A stretch of 64,000 bases of DNA, taken from contig NZ_AYOY01000001.1 of the NCBI RefSeq assembly GCF_000508185.1, positions 1-64,000 on the forward strand, written 5' to 3'. Position 1 is the stretch's first letter. Each line of letters starts with the position of its first letter. The notes beneath the pieces are model-generated. The model was not told where the DNA came from and did no database searches. It was given only the letters and a program-made list of their open reading frames with translations. Below are positions 44,014 through 52,577 of the stretch, piece by piece. Made by a program: the position numbers and the translations under genes. This DNA comes from Sphingobium sp. C100. GTDB taxonomy: Bacteria > Pseudomonadota > Alphaproteobacteria > Sphingomonadales > Sphingomonadaceae.

Positions 44014-45050
44014 CCCTGATCCAGCAGGCGCGCGGCCCCAACCCCCTTACGGGCTTTCGCGTCGAAGACCATATGCTGCGCACGATCGGCCACGATCTGC
44101 AACGCCCGGAATGTATATTGGCGCAGCGCGACGGCACCCTATGGTCGGCCGACGCGCGCGGCGGCGTGATGCGGATTGCGCCGGACGGCGGCCAGACACT
44201 GCTATGTCAGAGCGCCGACCCCCATTTCGACCTGTCGGACGATGCGGAACAAAGCCTGGTGTCCGGCACGCTGCCCAACGGCCTTGCTTTTGACGCGGAC
44301 GGCGCGATCCTGGTCGCCAATTTCGGGACGGACCGGCTCGAAATCATGGATCGACAAACCGGCGCGACCCGCGTGCTGCACGACCGGATCGACGGCAGGC
44401 CGCTGGGCAAAGTCAACTTCGTCCTGCGGGACAGCCGGGGACGCCTTTGGCTCACCGTCTCCACCATGGTCAATCCGTGGACTGATGCGATCACCCCTTC
44501 AATCCGCGACGGCTATATCGCGCTAGTCGACGATCGCGGCATCCGGGCGGTGGCGGACGGTTTCGCCTTCACCAATGAAGTCCGTCTGGATGCCGCCGAG
44601 GAGTGGCTTTATGTTGCCGAAACCACGGGCAAATGCGTCACCCGCCTGCGCATCGGCGCGGATGGGTCGCTGAGCGACCGCGAGGTCTATGGCCCCTCGA
44701 ACCTGGGGCGTGGCGTTATCGACGGTATCTGCTTCGATGCCTTTGGCAATTTGTGGGCAACGATGATCTTCGCCGACCGGCTGGTCGCGATCACCCCCGA
44801 TGGCGACTGCCTTGAACTTGCCGAGTTCGGCAATCCGCAGGCAACCGACCGGTTCGAGGCGGAATTTGCAAGCGGCGCGCCGGTGTCGTTCGAGACATTG
44901 GTTGCCTGCGGCGGCACGGTCGCCCCGTGGCTGGCGAGCGTCACCTTTGCCGGGCCTGACCTGCGCACGGCCTGCCTCGGCTCGCTGCGGGGCACCAACA
45001 TCCCTGCCTTCACCTCGCCGGTTGCCGGTCTGCCGATGGTGCATTGGTAA
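44010..45050 (+). CDS. SMP-30/gluconolactonase/LRE-family lactonase-like protein
   Basis: A 346-residue six-bladed beta-propeller protein: RPECILAQRDGTLWSADARGG at the start (the Glu being a metal ligand), GTLPNGLAFDADGAILVANFG, FTNEVRLDAAEEWLYVAETTG (the Asn being a metal ligand) and GVIDGICFDAFGNLWAT (the Asp). Enzymes of this family hydrolyse lactones with a divalent metal. No signal peptide is present. It is translationally coupled to the BKACE gene. A lactone intermediate in the pathway is therefore plausible, for example from spontaneous cyclisation or Baeyer-Villiger-type chemistry; this is inferred. Confidence 0.83.
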   Translation: MTLIQQARGPNPLTGFRVEDHMLRTIGHDLQRPECILAQRDGTLWSADARGGVMRIAPDGGQTLLCQSADPHFDLSDDAEQSLVSGTLPNGLAFDADGAILVANFGTDRLEIMDRQTGATRVLHDRIDGRPLGKVNFVLRDSRGRLWLTVSTMVNPWTDAITPSIRDGYIALVDDRGIRAVADGFAFTNEVRLDAAEEWLYVAETTGKCVTRLRIGADGSLSDREVYGPSNLGRGVIDGICFDAFGNLWATMIFADRLVAITPDGDCLELAEFGNPQATDRFEAEFASGAPVSFETLVACGGTVAPWLASVTFAGPDLRTACLGSLRGTNIPAFTSPVAGLPMVHW

Positions 45051-45077
45051 GGCAGAACGCCGCCGATATCCCACCCT

Positions 45078-45090
45078 TATGTTTCACATC
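45078..45090. promoter_or_regulatory. Near-match LysR-type box upstream of the VanA-like gene
   Basis: TATGTTTCACATC matches TATG-N5-CATA at seven of eight arm positions. It lies in the 139-base gap between the SMP-30 and VanA-like genes. The gap is long compared with the tight spacing elsewhere in the run, which suggests a separate promoter. Confidence 0.4.
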
Positions 45091-45189
45091 AGCAAGGACA
45101 ATTGGATGCGCTAGGCGGAACGAAATAGGGATGAAGGCCAGGAAGGATGCGACGAAACGACGCCTTCCAGACATGCAGAGGAGCAGGCA

Positions 45190-46230
45190 TTGTCGTCACG
45201 GGCACCCCATCGCAGCTATCCGCTCAACGCCTGGTATATGGCCTGTTGGGCCGATGACCTTGCAGGCGATCGCTTGCTGGCGCGAACTCTGCTCGATCGG
45301 CCGATCATCCTCTTCCGCGACGCGCAGGGCGCCCCCGCCGCACTGAATGACATGTGTCCGCACCGGTTCGCCCCCCTCTCCAGGGGCCGTGTGCAGGATG
45401 GTGTCGTTCAGTGTGGCTATCATGGCCTGCGGTTCGACGCCTCGGGCGCGTGCCTGGGCAATGCATCGACCTATAGTCGCTTTCCGCCGGATACCCGGGT
45501 GGCGTCGTACCGGCTGGTGGAGCGACACCGTGCGATCTGGATATGGCCGGGCGACGGCGGGCAGGCCAATCCGGACCTGATCCCGCGCCTGTCGCGGATA
45601 CCAGAGGCCGGCGGTCATGAGAATCTCGGCAACTATCTGCACGTCCAGGGCAACTGGCTGCTCGAAACCGACAATATCATGGACCTGACGCATGTCCATT
45701 ATCTGCACGACGGCTCGCTCGGCAATGAGAGCATGCGGGCGGGTGATATGCGTGTGAGCGAAAAGGGCGGCGTGATCCGCGCTGAATTGTGGATGCCGGA
45801 TACGATCTGCCCGTTCGGACCGCTGGAAGGTCAGTTGTGCGACCAGTGGAACAATGTCGAATGGCATGCGCCCTCGGCGATGATAATCGACTTCGGAGCG
45901 GTGCTGCCGGGCGAACCGCCGGTGCAGGACGAGGGCGGCTATGCCTTCCATATCTTCACCCCCGAAACCGAACGGACCACCCATTATTTCTTCGGCAGCT
46001 CTGGCTCCTATGCCGAAAAGGACGCCTGGCGGCCGCGCATGATCGGTGAACTGCAGAACCGCATCTTCCTCGAAGAGGATAATCCGATGATCGAGGCGAT
46101 CCAGGACAGGATGGCGGGACGCGATTTCTGGGACATGCACCCGGCCATCCTGTCGAGCGATGCAGCGGCAATCCGGGTGCGGCGCAAGATCGCCAAGCTT
46201 TGCAGGGAAGAGGGCAGGGCTGCTGGCTGA
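45190..46230 (+). CDS. VanA-like Rieske oxygenase
   Basis: A 346-residue Rieske non-haem iron oxygenase of the vanillate O-demethylase/toluenesulfonate type, which works without a beta subunit. The N-terminus reads SYPLNAWYMACWADDL, as in VanA. Rieske ligands are Cys56-x-His58 and Cys75-x2-His78. The iron site is DNIMDLTHVHYLH (Asp165, His168, His173). The start is probably TTG 45190, which follows AGAGGAG; no ATG lies close. Such enzymes demethylate methoxy-aromatics or hydroxylate a ring or side chain. The usual VanB-type reductase gene is absent from the window. The long leader with a near-match LysR box suggests its own promoter. Confidence 0.87.
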   Translation: MSSRAPHRSYPLNAWYMACWADDLAGDRLLARTLLDRPIILFRDAQGAPAALNDMCPHRFAPLSRGRVQDGVVQCGYHGLRFDASGACLGNASTYSRFPPDTRVASYRLVERHRAIWIWPGDGGQANPDLIPRLSRIPEAGGHENLGNYLHVQGNWLLETDNIMDLTHVHYLHDGSLGNESMRAGDMRVSEKGGVIRAELWMPDTICPFGPLEGQLCDQWNNVEWHAPSAMIIDFGAVLPGEPPVQDEGGYAFHIFTPETERTTHYFFGSSGSYAEKDAWRPRMIGELQNRIFLEEDNPMIEAIQDRMAGRDFWDMHPAILSSDAAAIRVRRKIAKLCREEGRAAG

Positions 46231-46284
46231 ACCACAACCCCGGCGCCTCGATAAATAACGATAATGCGACAATTGGGAGGAAAT

Positions 46285-48543
46285 ATGACATATCGATACG
46301 TACGCGGCGCGGCTCTTTCCAGCGTGGCGGCAATTGCGTTCGCTACATCTCCGGCTCTCGCCCAGGCGAATGTCCAGCAGGGCGGCGAAGGCGTAGCGGC
46401 TAACGAAGCAACGACCGGTATCGCTGACATCGTCGTAACCGCCCAGAAGCGCGCGGAATCCGTTCAGGATATCCCGATCGCGGTGTCGGCCATCAGCGGC
46501 GCGGCCCTGGCGCAGCGCGGTTCGACCGACCTGACGGCGATCGCCTCCATTGTCCCCGGCCTGAACGTGTCCGAACAGGTCGGGCAGGCGCGGCTGACCC
46601 TGCGCGGCATCGGCGTCGACAATATCTCGACGGGCGCGGAAAGCAGCGTGGCCTTCAATCAGGACGGCGTATTCTTTTCCCGTTCGGCCGCGGCCCTTGC
46701 ATCCTTCTACGATGTCGAACGGGTCGAGGTGCTGCGCGGTCCGCAGGGGACGCTCTATGGCCGCAACGCCACGGGCGGCAGCGTCAACATCATTACGAAC
46801 CGCCCCACCTTCGCCACCAAGGCGGGCGTCAGCCTGACTTATGGCAATTATGACGCGATCAACGCCGAAGCCTATTATTCAACCGGCCTGAACGACAAGG
46901 TGGCGATGCGGCTGGCGGGCCAGATCCAGAGCCATTCCGGCTATGGCGAAAATCGCGTCACCGGCGCCGACGTCGATAACAAACATTCGCAAGCGATCCG
47001 CGGACAGCTGCTGTTCGAGCCAACCGAGCGCCTGACGATCCTGCTGGGTGCCGATTATTATCACCAGAAGGACAGGTCGAACATTTACCATTATTTAGGC
47101 GCGGCGGGTTTTACGGCTTCGGGCGATCCGGTCACACCGACCGGCCTGCTGCTCGGCGGTTTCGATCCTGGCCCGCGCAATGTGGCGAGCGTACGAGATC
47201 CTTCCAATAACGCCGAATTCTGGGGCGCGCGCGCCGATATTTCCTATGAATTGAACGATACGCTCTCGCTGCGTTCGCTCACCGCCTATCGCAGCAGTTC
47301 GTTTCTGGTGAACTCGGACCTCAATCCGCTCGGCCTCGATCTTTTCCCGATCACCTTCGGCGAGACGTCGGACGAATATTCGCAGGAGCTCCAACTCAAT
47401 CTCGACACCGACAGAAACAAGCTGGTCATAGGCGCCTTTTACATGCATGAATCGATCGACGGGTTCATCCAGGGGCCGTTCAATCTTCGTGCCCTGGGTG
47501 GACCGGACCTGTTCATCCAGGGCTTCTATTCCGGCGGACGGCTCAAGACCGACGCTGCCGCCATCTTCGCGCAGGACAGTTATTCGATCACCGACGCCTT
47601 GCGGTTGACGCTGGGCGCCCGCTATAGCTGGGAAAAGAAGAAGGTGGCCGACCAGTCGGACTTCAACTTCGACGATCTGTACGACCCGGCCGCCGGTCCC
47701 CGCTTTCCGGCGAACCGCGACAGCAAGAGCTTCAAATCCTTCACGCCCAAGATCGGGCTCGACTTCGACATTGCGCGCGACGTGATGGTCTATGCCTCCT
47801 ATTCCAAGGGCTTCAAGGCGGGCACGTTCAACCTGGGCTCGACCGGTCCCGCGCTTGATCCGGAAAAAGTCGATGCTTATGAAATCGGCCTGAAATCGAC
47901 CCTGTTCGACGGCCATCTCCGCGCGAACCTGTCGGGCTTCTACTATGACTATTCCGACCTTCAGGTGGGCAAGGTCCAGGGTCAGCTTCTGGTCCTTGAA
48001 AACGCTGCGGCGGCCGAAATCTATGGTGTGGAAGGCGAGTTCACGCTGGAACCGGTCCGCAACCTCACCCTCACGCTCAACGCAAGCTGGCTGCACGCCC
48101 GGTTCAAAAATTATGTGACGGCGGATCAAGCGCGGCCCGCCGGCGATGGCACGACACTGGACGAGAATGGCGTGCCCGCCTTCGACCTTTCAGGGAACAC
48201 ATTGCCGCAGGCGCCCAGATATACGATCGATCTGTCGGCCCAATATAGCTTTGACGTGCCTGGCGGTTCGCTGACAGTCCGGGGGGAAAGCAACTGGTCC
48301 GACCGGATCTATTTCTCGCCCTTCAACCTCGACTATGTGTCGCAACCCGCGTTCGATACGCAAAATGCCTTCGTCACCTATCGCACCGACAGCGGGCTGC
48401 GGCTGACGGGCTTCATCCGCAACATCGGCAATGAAACCATTCGCGCATCGGGGCAGGTGGCAACAACGCTGCTTGGCTCCCCGGTAATCGGCTTCGTCAA
48501 GCCGCCGCGCACTTACGGGCTGACCGTCGCCTTCGATTACTGA
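46285..48543 (+). CDS. TonB-dependent receptor of the catabolic island
   Basis: A 752-residue outer-membrane receptor with a signal peptide (ending near SPALAQA, residue 27). The TonB-box region is IADIVVTAQKRAES, the plug domain has SIVPGLNVSE and VEVLRGPQGTLYGRNATGGSVNI, and the barrel ends in VAFDY. It has no STN domain, so it is a transporter without surface signalling. The class (VTAQKR/GRNATGG) is greatly expanded in sphingomonads and is often encoded beside catabolic genes, where it imports hydrophobic or glycosidic aromatics. ATG 46285 follows GGGAGG. It is presumably the uptake route for the substrate of this island. Confidence 0.9.
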   Translation: MTYRYVRGAALSSVAAIAFATSPALAQANVQQGGEGVAANEATTGIADIVVTAQKRAESVQDIPIAVSAISGAALAQRGSTDLTAIASIVPGLNVSEQVGQARLTLRGIGVDNISTGAESSVAFNQDGVFFSRSAAALASFYDVERVEVLRGPQGTLYGRNATGGSVNIITNRPTFATKAGVSLTYGNYDAINAEAYYSTGLNDKVAMRLAGQIQSHSGYGENRVTGADVDNKHSQAIRGQLLFEPTERLTILLGADYYHQKDRSNIYHYLGAAGFTASGDPVTPTGLLLGGFDPGPRNVASVRDPSNNAEFWGARADISYELNDTLSLRSLTAYRSSSFLVNSDLNPLGLDLFPITFGETSDEYSQELQLNLDTDRNKLVIGAFYMHESIDGFIQGPFNLRALGGPDLFIQGFYSGGRLKTDAAAIFAQDSYSITDALRLTLGARYSWEKKKVADQSDFNFDDLYDPAAGPRFPANRDSKSFKSFTPKIGLDFDIARDVMVYASYSKGFKAGTFNLGSTGPALDPEKVDAYEIGLKSTLFDGHLRANLSGFYYDYSDLQVGKVQGQLLVLENAAAAEIYGVEGEFTLEPVRNLTLTLNASWLHARFKNYVTADQARPAGDGTTLDENGVPAFDLSGNTLPQAPRYTIDLSAQYSFDVPGGSLTVRGESNWSDRIYFSPFNLDYVSQPAFDTQNAFVTYRTDSGLRLTGFIRNIGNETIRASGQVATTLLGSPVIGFVKPPRTYGLTVAFDY

Positions 48544-48595
48544 GCGCATCGCCGGCGGCGAGGGGCAAGGGCCGCGCTTTTTTTTGGGAATTGAT

Positions 48596-50374
48596 ATGGC
48601 AGCTAATCAGACATCCGCGCCTTCTGTTTCTTCGCGACGGCAATTTTTCTCTGCGGCGGCAGGGGCAGCGGTCGGTGGGACGCTGGGCTATGCCGCCGCC
48701 GCCGCGACGGGGCCGGGCGGCGCCGTCGCCTGGGCGCAGGAAGCCGACATACTGGTCGTGGGCAGCGGCGCAGCCGCGCTCTCCGCAGCGGTCGCGGCAG
48801 TGAATGAAGGGGCGTCGGTCATCCTGGTGGAAAAAGGGCCGGTCCATGGCGGCACCTCCACCAAGTCGGAGGGCGGCATGTGGGTGCCCAACAACCGCTT
48901 CCTGCGCGCCAATGGCAAGAGCGACGACCGCGAGGATGCTCTGCGCTACATGGCCCGCTGCGCGCGGCCGCATATGTACCGGCGCGACGCGCCCTTCTTC
49001 GGCATGCCGGAACCCGAATATCGGTTGATGGAGGCCTTTTACGACAATGCGTCCGGGACATTTGAATTTCTGGAAAAGGTCGGCGCGCTCAGGACCACGC
49101 AGATTTTGCAACTGCCCGACTATTATGAGGGACCGGAGAACAAGGTTCCCCTCGGTCGCCAGATCATGACGCAAAAGCCCGACGGCGACTATGGCCTTGG
49201 CGTCGAACTCGTGCGTCAGCTTAAAAGCTGGCTGGACGACCGCAAGGTGCCTTGTCTGCTCAAACACCGCGCGCGCACGATCCTGCGCAATGGCCAGGGG
49301 GAAGTGGTGGGGCTGGAAGTGGCGACCTCCGGCGACCGGATGGTACGGCTGAGAGCGCGCAAGGCTGTGATCTTCGGCACCGGCGGCTTCGCGCATAACA
49401 AGGCGATGATGCGCAACTTCCAGCCCGCGCCGATCTACGGCACCTGTTCCGTCCCGACGAGCCAGGGCGATTTCCTCATAATGGCCCAGGCGGTCGATGC
49501 AAAGCTCGGAAACCTCAACAATGCATGGCGGATGCAGGTCGTCATGGAACATACGCTCGACCAGCCCAGCGTCCCCAAGGGCATATGGCAACCGCCCGGC
49601 GACAGCATGGTCATCGTCAATAAATATGGCGCGCGGGTCGTGAACGAAAAACATAATTATCACGATCGTTCGAAAGTGCATTTCGCATGGGATGCCAACC
49701 GGGAGGAATATCCGAACCAGTTTCTGTTCATGATCTATGACCGGCGCGTCGCCGACCTGTTCGCCGGCAATTTCCCGCTGCCCGCGGCCGGTGCGGCAGC
49801 ATCCTATGTCATCCAGGGCGACAGTCCTGCCGCCCTGGCGGCGGCGATACAGGCCCGCCTCGATCGGCACGCTGGCACATGGGGCGATGTTCGCCTCGAC
49901 CGCGGCTTCGCGGCGGGATTGGTCGATACGCTTTCCGCGTTCGACCGCTATGCCGCAACCGGCGTCGATGCGCAGTTCAGCCGCGGCGCCTTCCAATGGG
50001 ACCGCGACTGGCAAAGCTACACGTCGATTCCGCGCGAGGGGACGGCATGGAAAACCGGCGAGGCGCCCAGCGCCACGATGCATCCCTTCCAGTCCGAAGG
50101 CCCCTATCATGCCATCATCCTGGGATCGGGCGTGCTCGACACGAATGGCGGGCCGGTGATCAATCCAAAGGCGCAGATACTCGACACATCGGACGTCCCC
50201 ATTCCCGGCCTGTACGGCGCGGGCAATTGCATCTCGTCGCCGGCGGGCCAGAGCTATTGGGGCGGCGGATGCACGCTGGGCCTGGCCATGACCTATGGGC
50301 ATCTGGCTGGCATGAACGCCGCCAGCGAGCGAGTGAAAAGTGACGCAGACGTGCAACTGCCGATAGCGGGTTGA
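48596..50374 (+). CDS. Tat-exported FAD-dependent dehydrogenase, KstD/fumarate reductase-like
   Basis: A 592-residue flavoprotein with a twin-arginine signal: SSRRQFF at residues 12-18, then a hydrophobic Ala/Gly stretch and AWAQEA as a likely cleavage region. The dinucleotide motif is DILVVGSGAAALSAA (residues 51-65), and the C-terminal FAD-binding part has GLYGAGNCISSPAGQSYWGGGCTLGLAMTYG. Size and motifs place it with 3-ketosteroid delta-1-dehydrogenases and soluble fumarate reductases, which insert or remove a double bond next to a carbonyl. Export is unusual for KstD enzymes. The next gene, 10 bases on, encodes a cytochrome c lipoprotein that could accept its electrons in the periplasm. 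Confidence 0.85.
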   Translation: MAANQTSAPSVSSRRQFFSAAAGAAVGGTLGYAAAAATGPGGAVAWAQEADILVVGSGAAALSAAVAAVNEGASVILVEKGPVHGGTSTKSEGGMWVPNNRFLRANGKSDDREDALRYMARCARPHMYRRDAPFFGMPEPEYRLMEAFYDNASGTFEFLEKVGALRTTQILQLPDYYEGPENKVPLGRQIMTQKPDGDYGLGVELVRQLKSWLDDRKVPCLLKHRARTILRNGQGEVVGLEVATSGDRMVRLRARKAVIFGTGGFAHNKAMMRNFQPAPIYGTCSVPTSQGDFLIMAQAVDAKLGNLNNAWRMQVVMEHTLDQPSVPKGIWQPPGDSMVIVNKYGARVVNEKHNYHDRSKVHFAWDANREEYPNQFLFMIYDRRVADLFAGNFPLPAAGAAASYVIQGDSPAALAAAIQARLDRHAGTWGDVRLDRGFAAGLVDTLSAFDRYAATGVDAQFSRGAFQWDRDWQSYTSIPREGTAWKTGEAPSATMHPFQSEGPYHAIILGSGVLDTNGGPVINPKAQILDTSDVPIPGLYGAGNCISSPAGQSYWGGGCTLGLAMTYGHLAGMNAASERVKSDADVQLPIAG

Positions 50375-50384
50375 GGACGACAGG

Positions 50385-50837
50385 ATGACCGACACGGCGT
50401 TTGCGATCGCGCGGCGGGGCGCGCTGTCCTTAACCGGGCTTTCAATGCTGCTGATGCTCTGCGGCTGTTCGCAGCGGGCGGAGCAAAAGGCTGACAACGC
50501 GCAAGTGGCCGCCGCCGGGCCGAATTTCGACCGGGATATCCAGCCGATCTTCGATGCCAACTGCGTAGCCTGCCACCAGTCTGAGGGCGCTTCGGGCAAG
50601 CTCAATCTTGAGAGCGGGGCGGCCTATGGTGCGGTCGTTTCGGTAAGGAGCGGGGAAAGCCCCTTGCTCTACGTCATGCCTGGCCGGGCGGACCAAAGCT
50701 ACCTTATCCGCAAGGTGGAGGGCACGCATGTCGAGGCTGGCGGATCGGGCGAGCGTATGCCCCTGACCGGCCCGCTCGATGCCCGGTCCATCGCCACGCT
50801 GCGTGACTGGGTCAGGGCTGGCGCACCGCGGGATTGA
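50385..50837 (+). CDS. Cytochrome c lipoprotein
   Basis: A 150-residue protein with a lipoprotein signal (LLMLCGC, Cys28) and one haem motif, CVACH, at residues 60-64, in NFDRDIQPIFDANCVACHQSEGASGKLNL. This start pattern is that of the planctomycete-type cytochrome (PSCyt1-like) domain; a distal Met may be in GSGERMPLTG. It should be anchored to a membrane facing the periplasm. It lies between two flavoprotein genes, 10 bases after the Tat-exported one, and is the natural electron acceptor for it. Confidence 0.82.
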   Translation: MTDTAFAIARRGALSLTGLSMLLMLCGCSQRAEQKADNAQVAAAGPNFDRDIQPIFDANCVACHQSEGASGKLNLESGAAYGAVVSVRSGESPLLYVMPGRADQSYLIRKVEGTHVEAGGSGERMPLTGPLDARSIATLRDWVRAGAPRD

Positions 50838-50849
50838 AGCGGGCCGGGG

Positions 50850-52577
50850 ATGGCGGCGTTTCATGTCGGCCCAAGCCGCCGGGCCATCCCCATGAGCAAG
50901 GACAGGATGATGCAAGAGGAACAGGCCTTCGATCTGGTGGTGGTGGGTTCGGGCGCCGCAGGTCTGACTGCGGCCGTCGTTGCGGCGCACCATGGGCTTT
51001 CGGTGCTGGTGCTGGAAAAGGCGGCACGGTTCGGCGGCACCACGGCGCAGTCGGGCGCGGTGGCCTGGATACCGAACAATCCGCACATGGCGCCCGCCGG
51101 CCTGTCCGACAGCCCGGAGCAGGCGGACCAGTATCTGCGCGACCTCATGGGCAATTATTATGACGCCGACAAGGTCTGCGCCTTCTTGCGCCATGGCCCG
51201 GACATGATCCGCATGATGGAAGCGCATGGTGCGGTTCGCTTCGATAATTGGCGCAGTCTCGATTATGAGCCATGGCGCAAAGGCGCGGCGCGGGGGCGCA
51301 GCATCGGCGCGGCCGAATTTGACGGTCGGCGGCTGGGCAAATATCTGCCCGCGATCCGTCCCGGCCTGCCCAATCTCACCATGCTGGGCGGAATGCAGAT
51401 CGGCTATGCCGACGTTGCGCCGTTCAGCGCGGCGTTCCGGGACCGTGCCGCCTTCCTCTATATGGCGGGGAAGATCGGCCGCTATGCGCGCGACCTGTTG
51501 CGTCATGGCCGGCCCACCAGGCTGGTCGGCGGCAATGCGTTGATCGGCGCATTGCTGCTGACCGCGCTGGACAAGGGCGTGACCCTCTGGCGGTCCACGC
51601 CGATGGTGCGTCTTCACCGGGAGGGCGATGCGGTGCGCGGCGTGACGATAGGGGGCGATGGCGGCGAGCGGTTGATCGCCGCCCGGCGCGGCGTTGTGCT
51701 TGCGACCGGCGGCTATGGCGGTGACGACAAGATGCGGCGCGCATTCCTGCCGCTTGCGGATGCGGGCTGGTCGCTGCAGCCCGAAACGAACGGCGGCGAC
51801 GGGCTTCGGGCCGGCGAGCAGGTGGGCGGGCATATTGTCGGGGACAATATCGCCAACGCCATCTGGGCGGCGCTGTCCACCATGACGGATCGGCGCGGCA
51901 GGCGCCTTCACCATCCTCACATCTTTCGCGATCGCGCATTTCCGGGCTTTGTGCTGGTCGATCCGCAGGGTCGCCGTTTCGTCAATGAAGGCGCCTCCTA
52001 TCAGGATTTGGGCAATGTGATGATCCGCAAGGCCATTCGGTCGGCCTGGCTGATCTGTTGCCATGGCGCGCTGCGCACCTATGGCATGGGCCATGTCAAA
52101 CCCGCGCCGCTGCCGTATCAATCCTATATCCGCAAAGGATATCTCAGGACTGCGGCGACGATCCCCGCCTTGGCCGAGGCATTGGCGATGGAGCCGGCGG
52201 TGCTGGCCGCAACGGTCGAACGCTTCAATCGCTTCGCGCGCGAAGGGCATGACCCCGATTTTTACAAGGGCCAAGACGGCTATACCGCCGAACAGGGCGA
52301 TCCCGCGCACCGGCCCGATCCCACGCTCGGTCCGCTGGAACCCGGCCCCTTTTATGCCGTGGAGATCAGGCCGGGCGAGTTCAGCACGATCAACGGCCTG
52401 GAAACCGATGCCTCGGCGCGCGTGCTCGATGCGGCGGGCGCGCCGATAGCGGGGCTATATGCCGTCGGCGTGGATTCCAATTCCGTTTTCCGCGGCGCCT
52501 ATCCGGGCGGCGGGGGCAGCATCGGCCCCGCCATGACCTTCGGCTATATCGCGGCCCTGCACGCGTCCGACAACTGA
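50850..52577 (+). CDS. FAD-dependent dehydrogenase, KstD/fumarate reductase-like, cytoplasmic
   Basis: A flavoprotein of 575 residues from ATG 50850, or 561 from ATG 50892. The FAD motif is LVVVGSGAAGLTAA, followed by FGGTTAQSGAVAWIPNNP, a region typical of KstD-like enzymes. The C-terminal part has GLYAVGVDSNSVFRGAYPGGGGSIGPAMTFGYIAA. Unlike the upstream flavoprotein it has no signal peptide, so it should act in the cytoplasm. The two are clearly different in sequence, so this is not a recent duplication. It probably introduces a ring double bond next to a ketone. The start is uncertain because none of the three candidate ATGs has a strong ribosome-binding site. Confidence 0.83.
   Translation: MAAFHVGPSRRAIPMSKDRMMQEEQAFDLVVVGSGAAGLTAAVVAAHHGLSVLVLEKAARFGGTTAQSGAVAWIPNNPHMAPAGLSDSPEQADQYLRDLMGNYYDADKVCAFLRHGPDMIRMMEAHGAVRFDNWRSLDYEPWRKGAARGRSIGAAEFDGRRLGKYLPAIRPGLPNLTMLGGMQIGYADVAPFSAAFRDRAAFLYMAGKIGRYARDLLRHGRPTRLVGGNALIGALLLTALDKGVTLWRSTPMVRLHREGDAVRGVTIGGDGGERLIAARRGVVLATGGYGGDDKMRRAFLPLADAGWSLQPETNGGDGLRAGEQVGGHIVGDNIANAIWAALSTMTDRRGRRLHHPHIFRDRAFPGFVLVDPQGRRFVNEGASYQDLGNVMIRKAIRSAWLICCHGALRTYGMGHVKPAPLPYQSYIRKGYLRTAATIPALAEALAMEPAVLAATVERFNRFAREGHDPDFYKGQDGYTAEQGDPAHRPDPTLGPLEPGPFYAVEIRPGEFSTINGLETDASARVLDAAGAPIAGLYAVGVDSNSVFRGAYPGGGGSIGPAMTFGYIAALHASDN

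Noticed and set aside
48497-52310. Two very long minus-strand frames (702 and 622 codons) opposite the flavoprotein and cytochrome genes
   Set aside because: They mirror the codon pattern of well-supported plus-strand genes, have no recognisable domains, and lack ribosome-binding sites.
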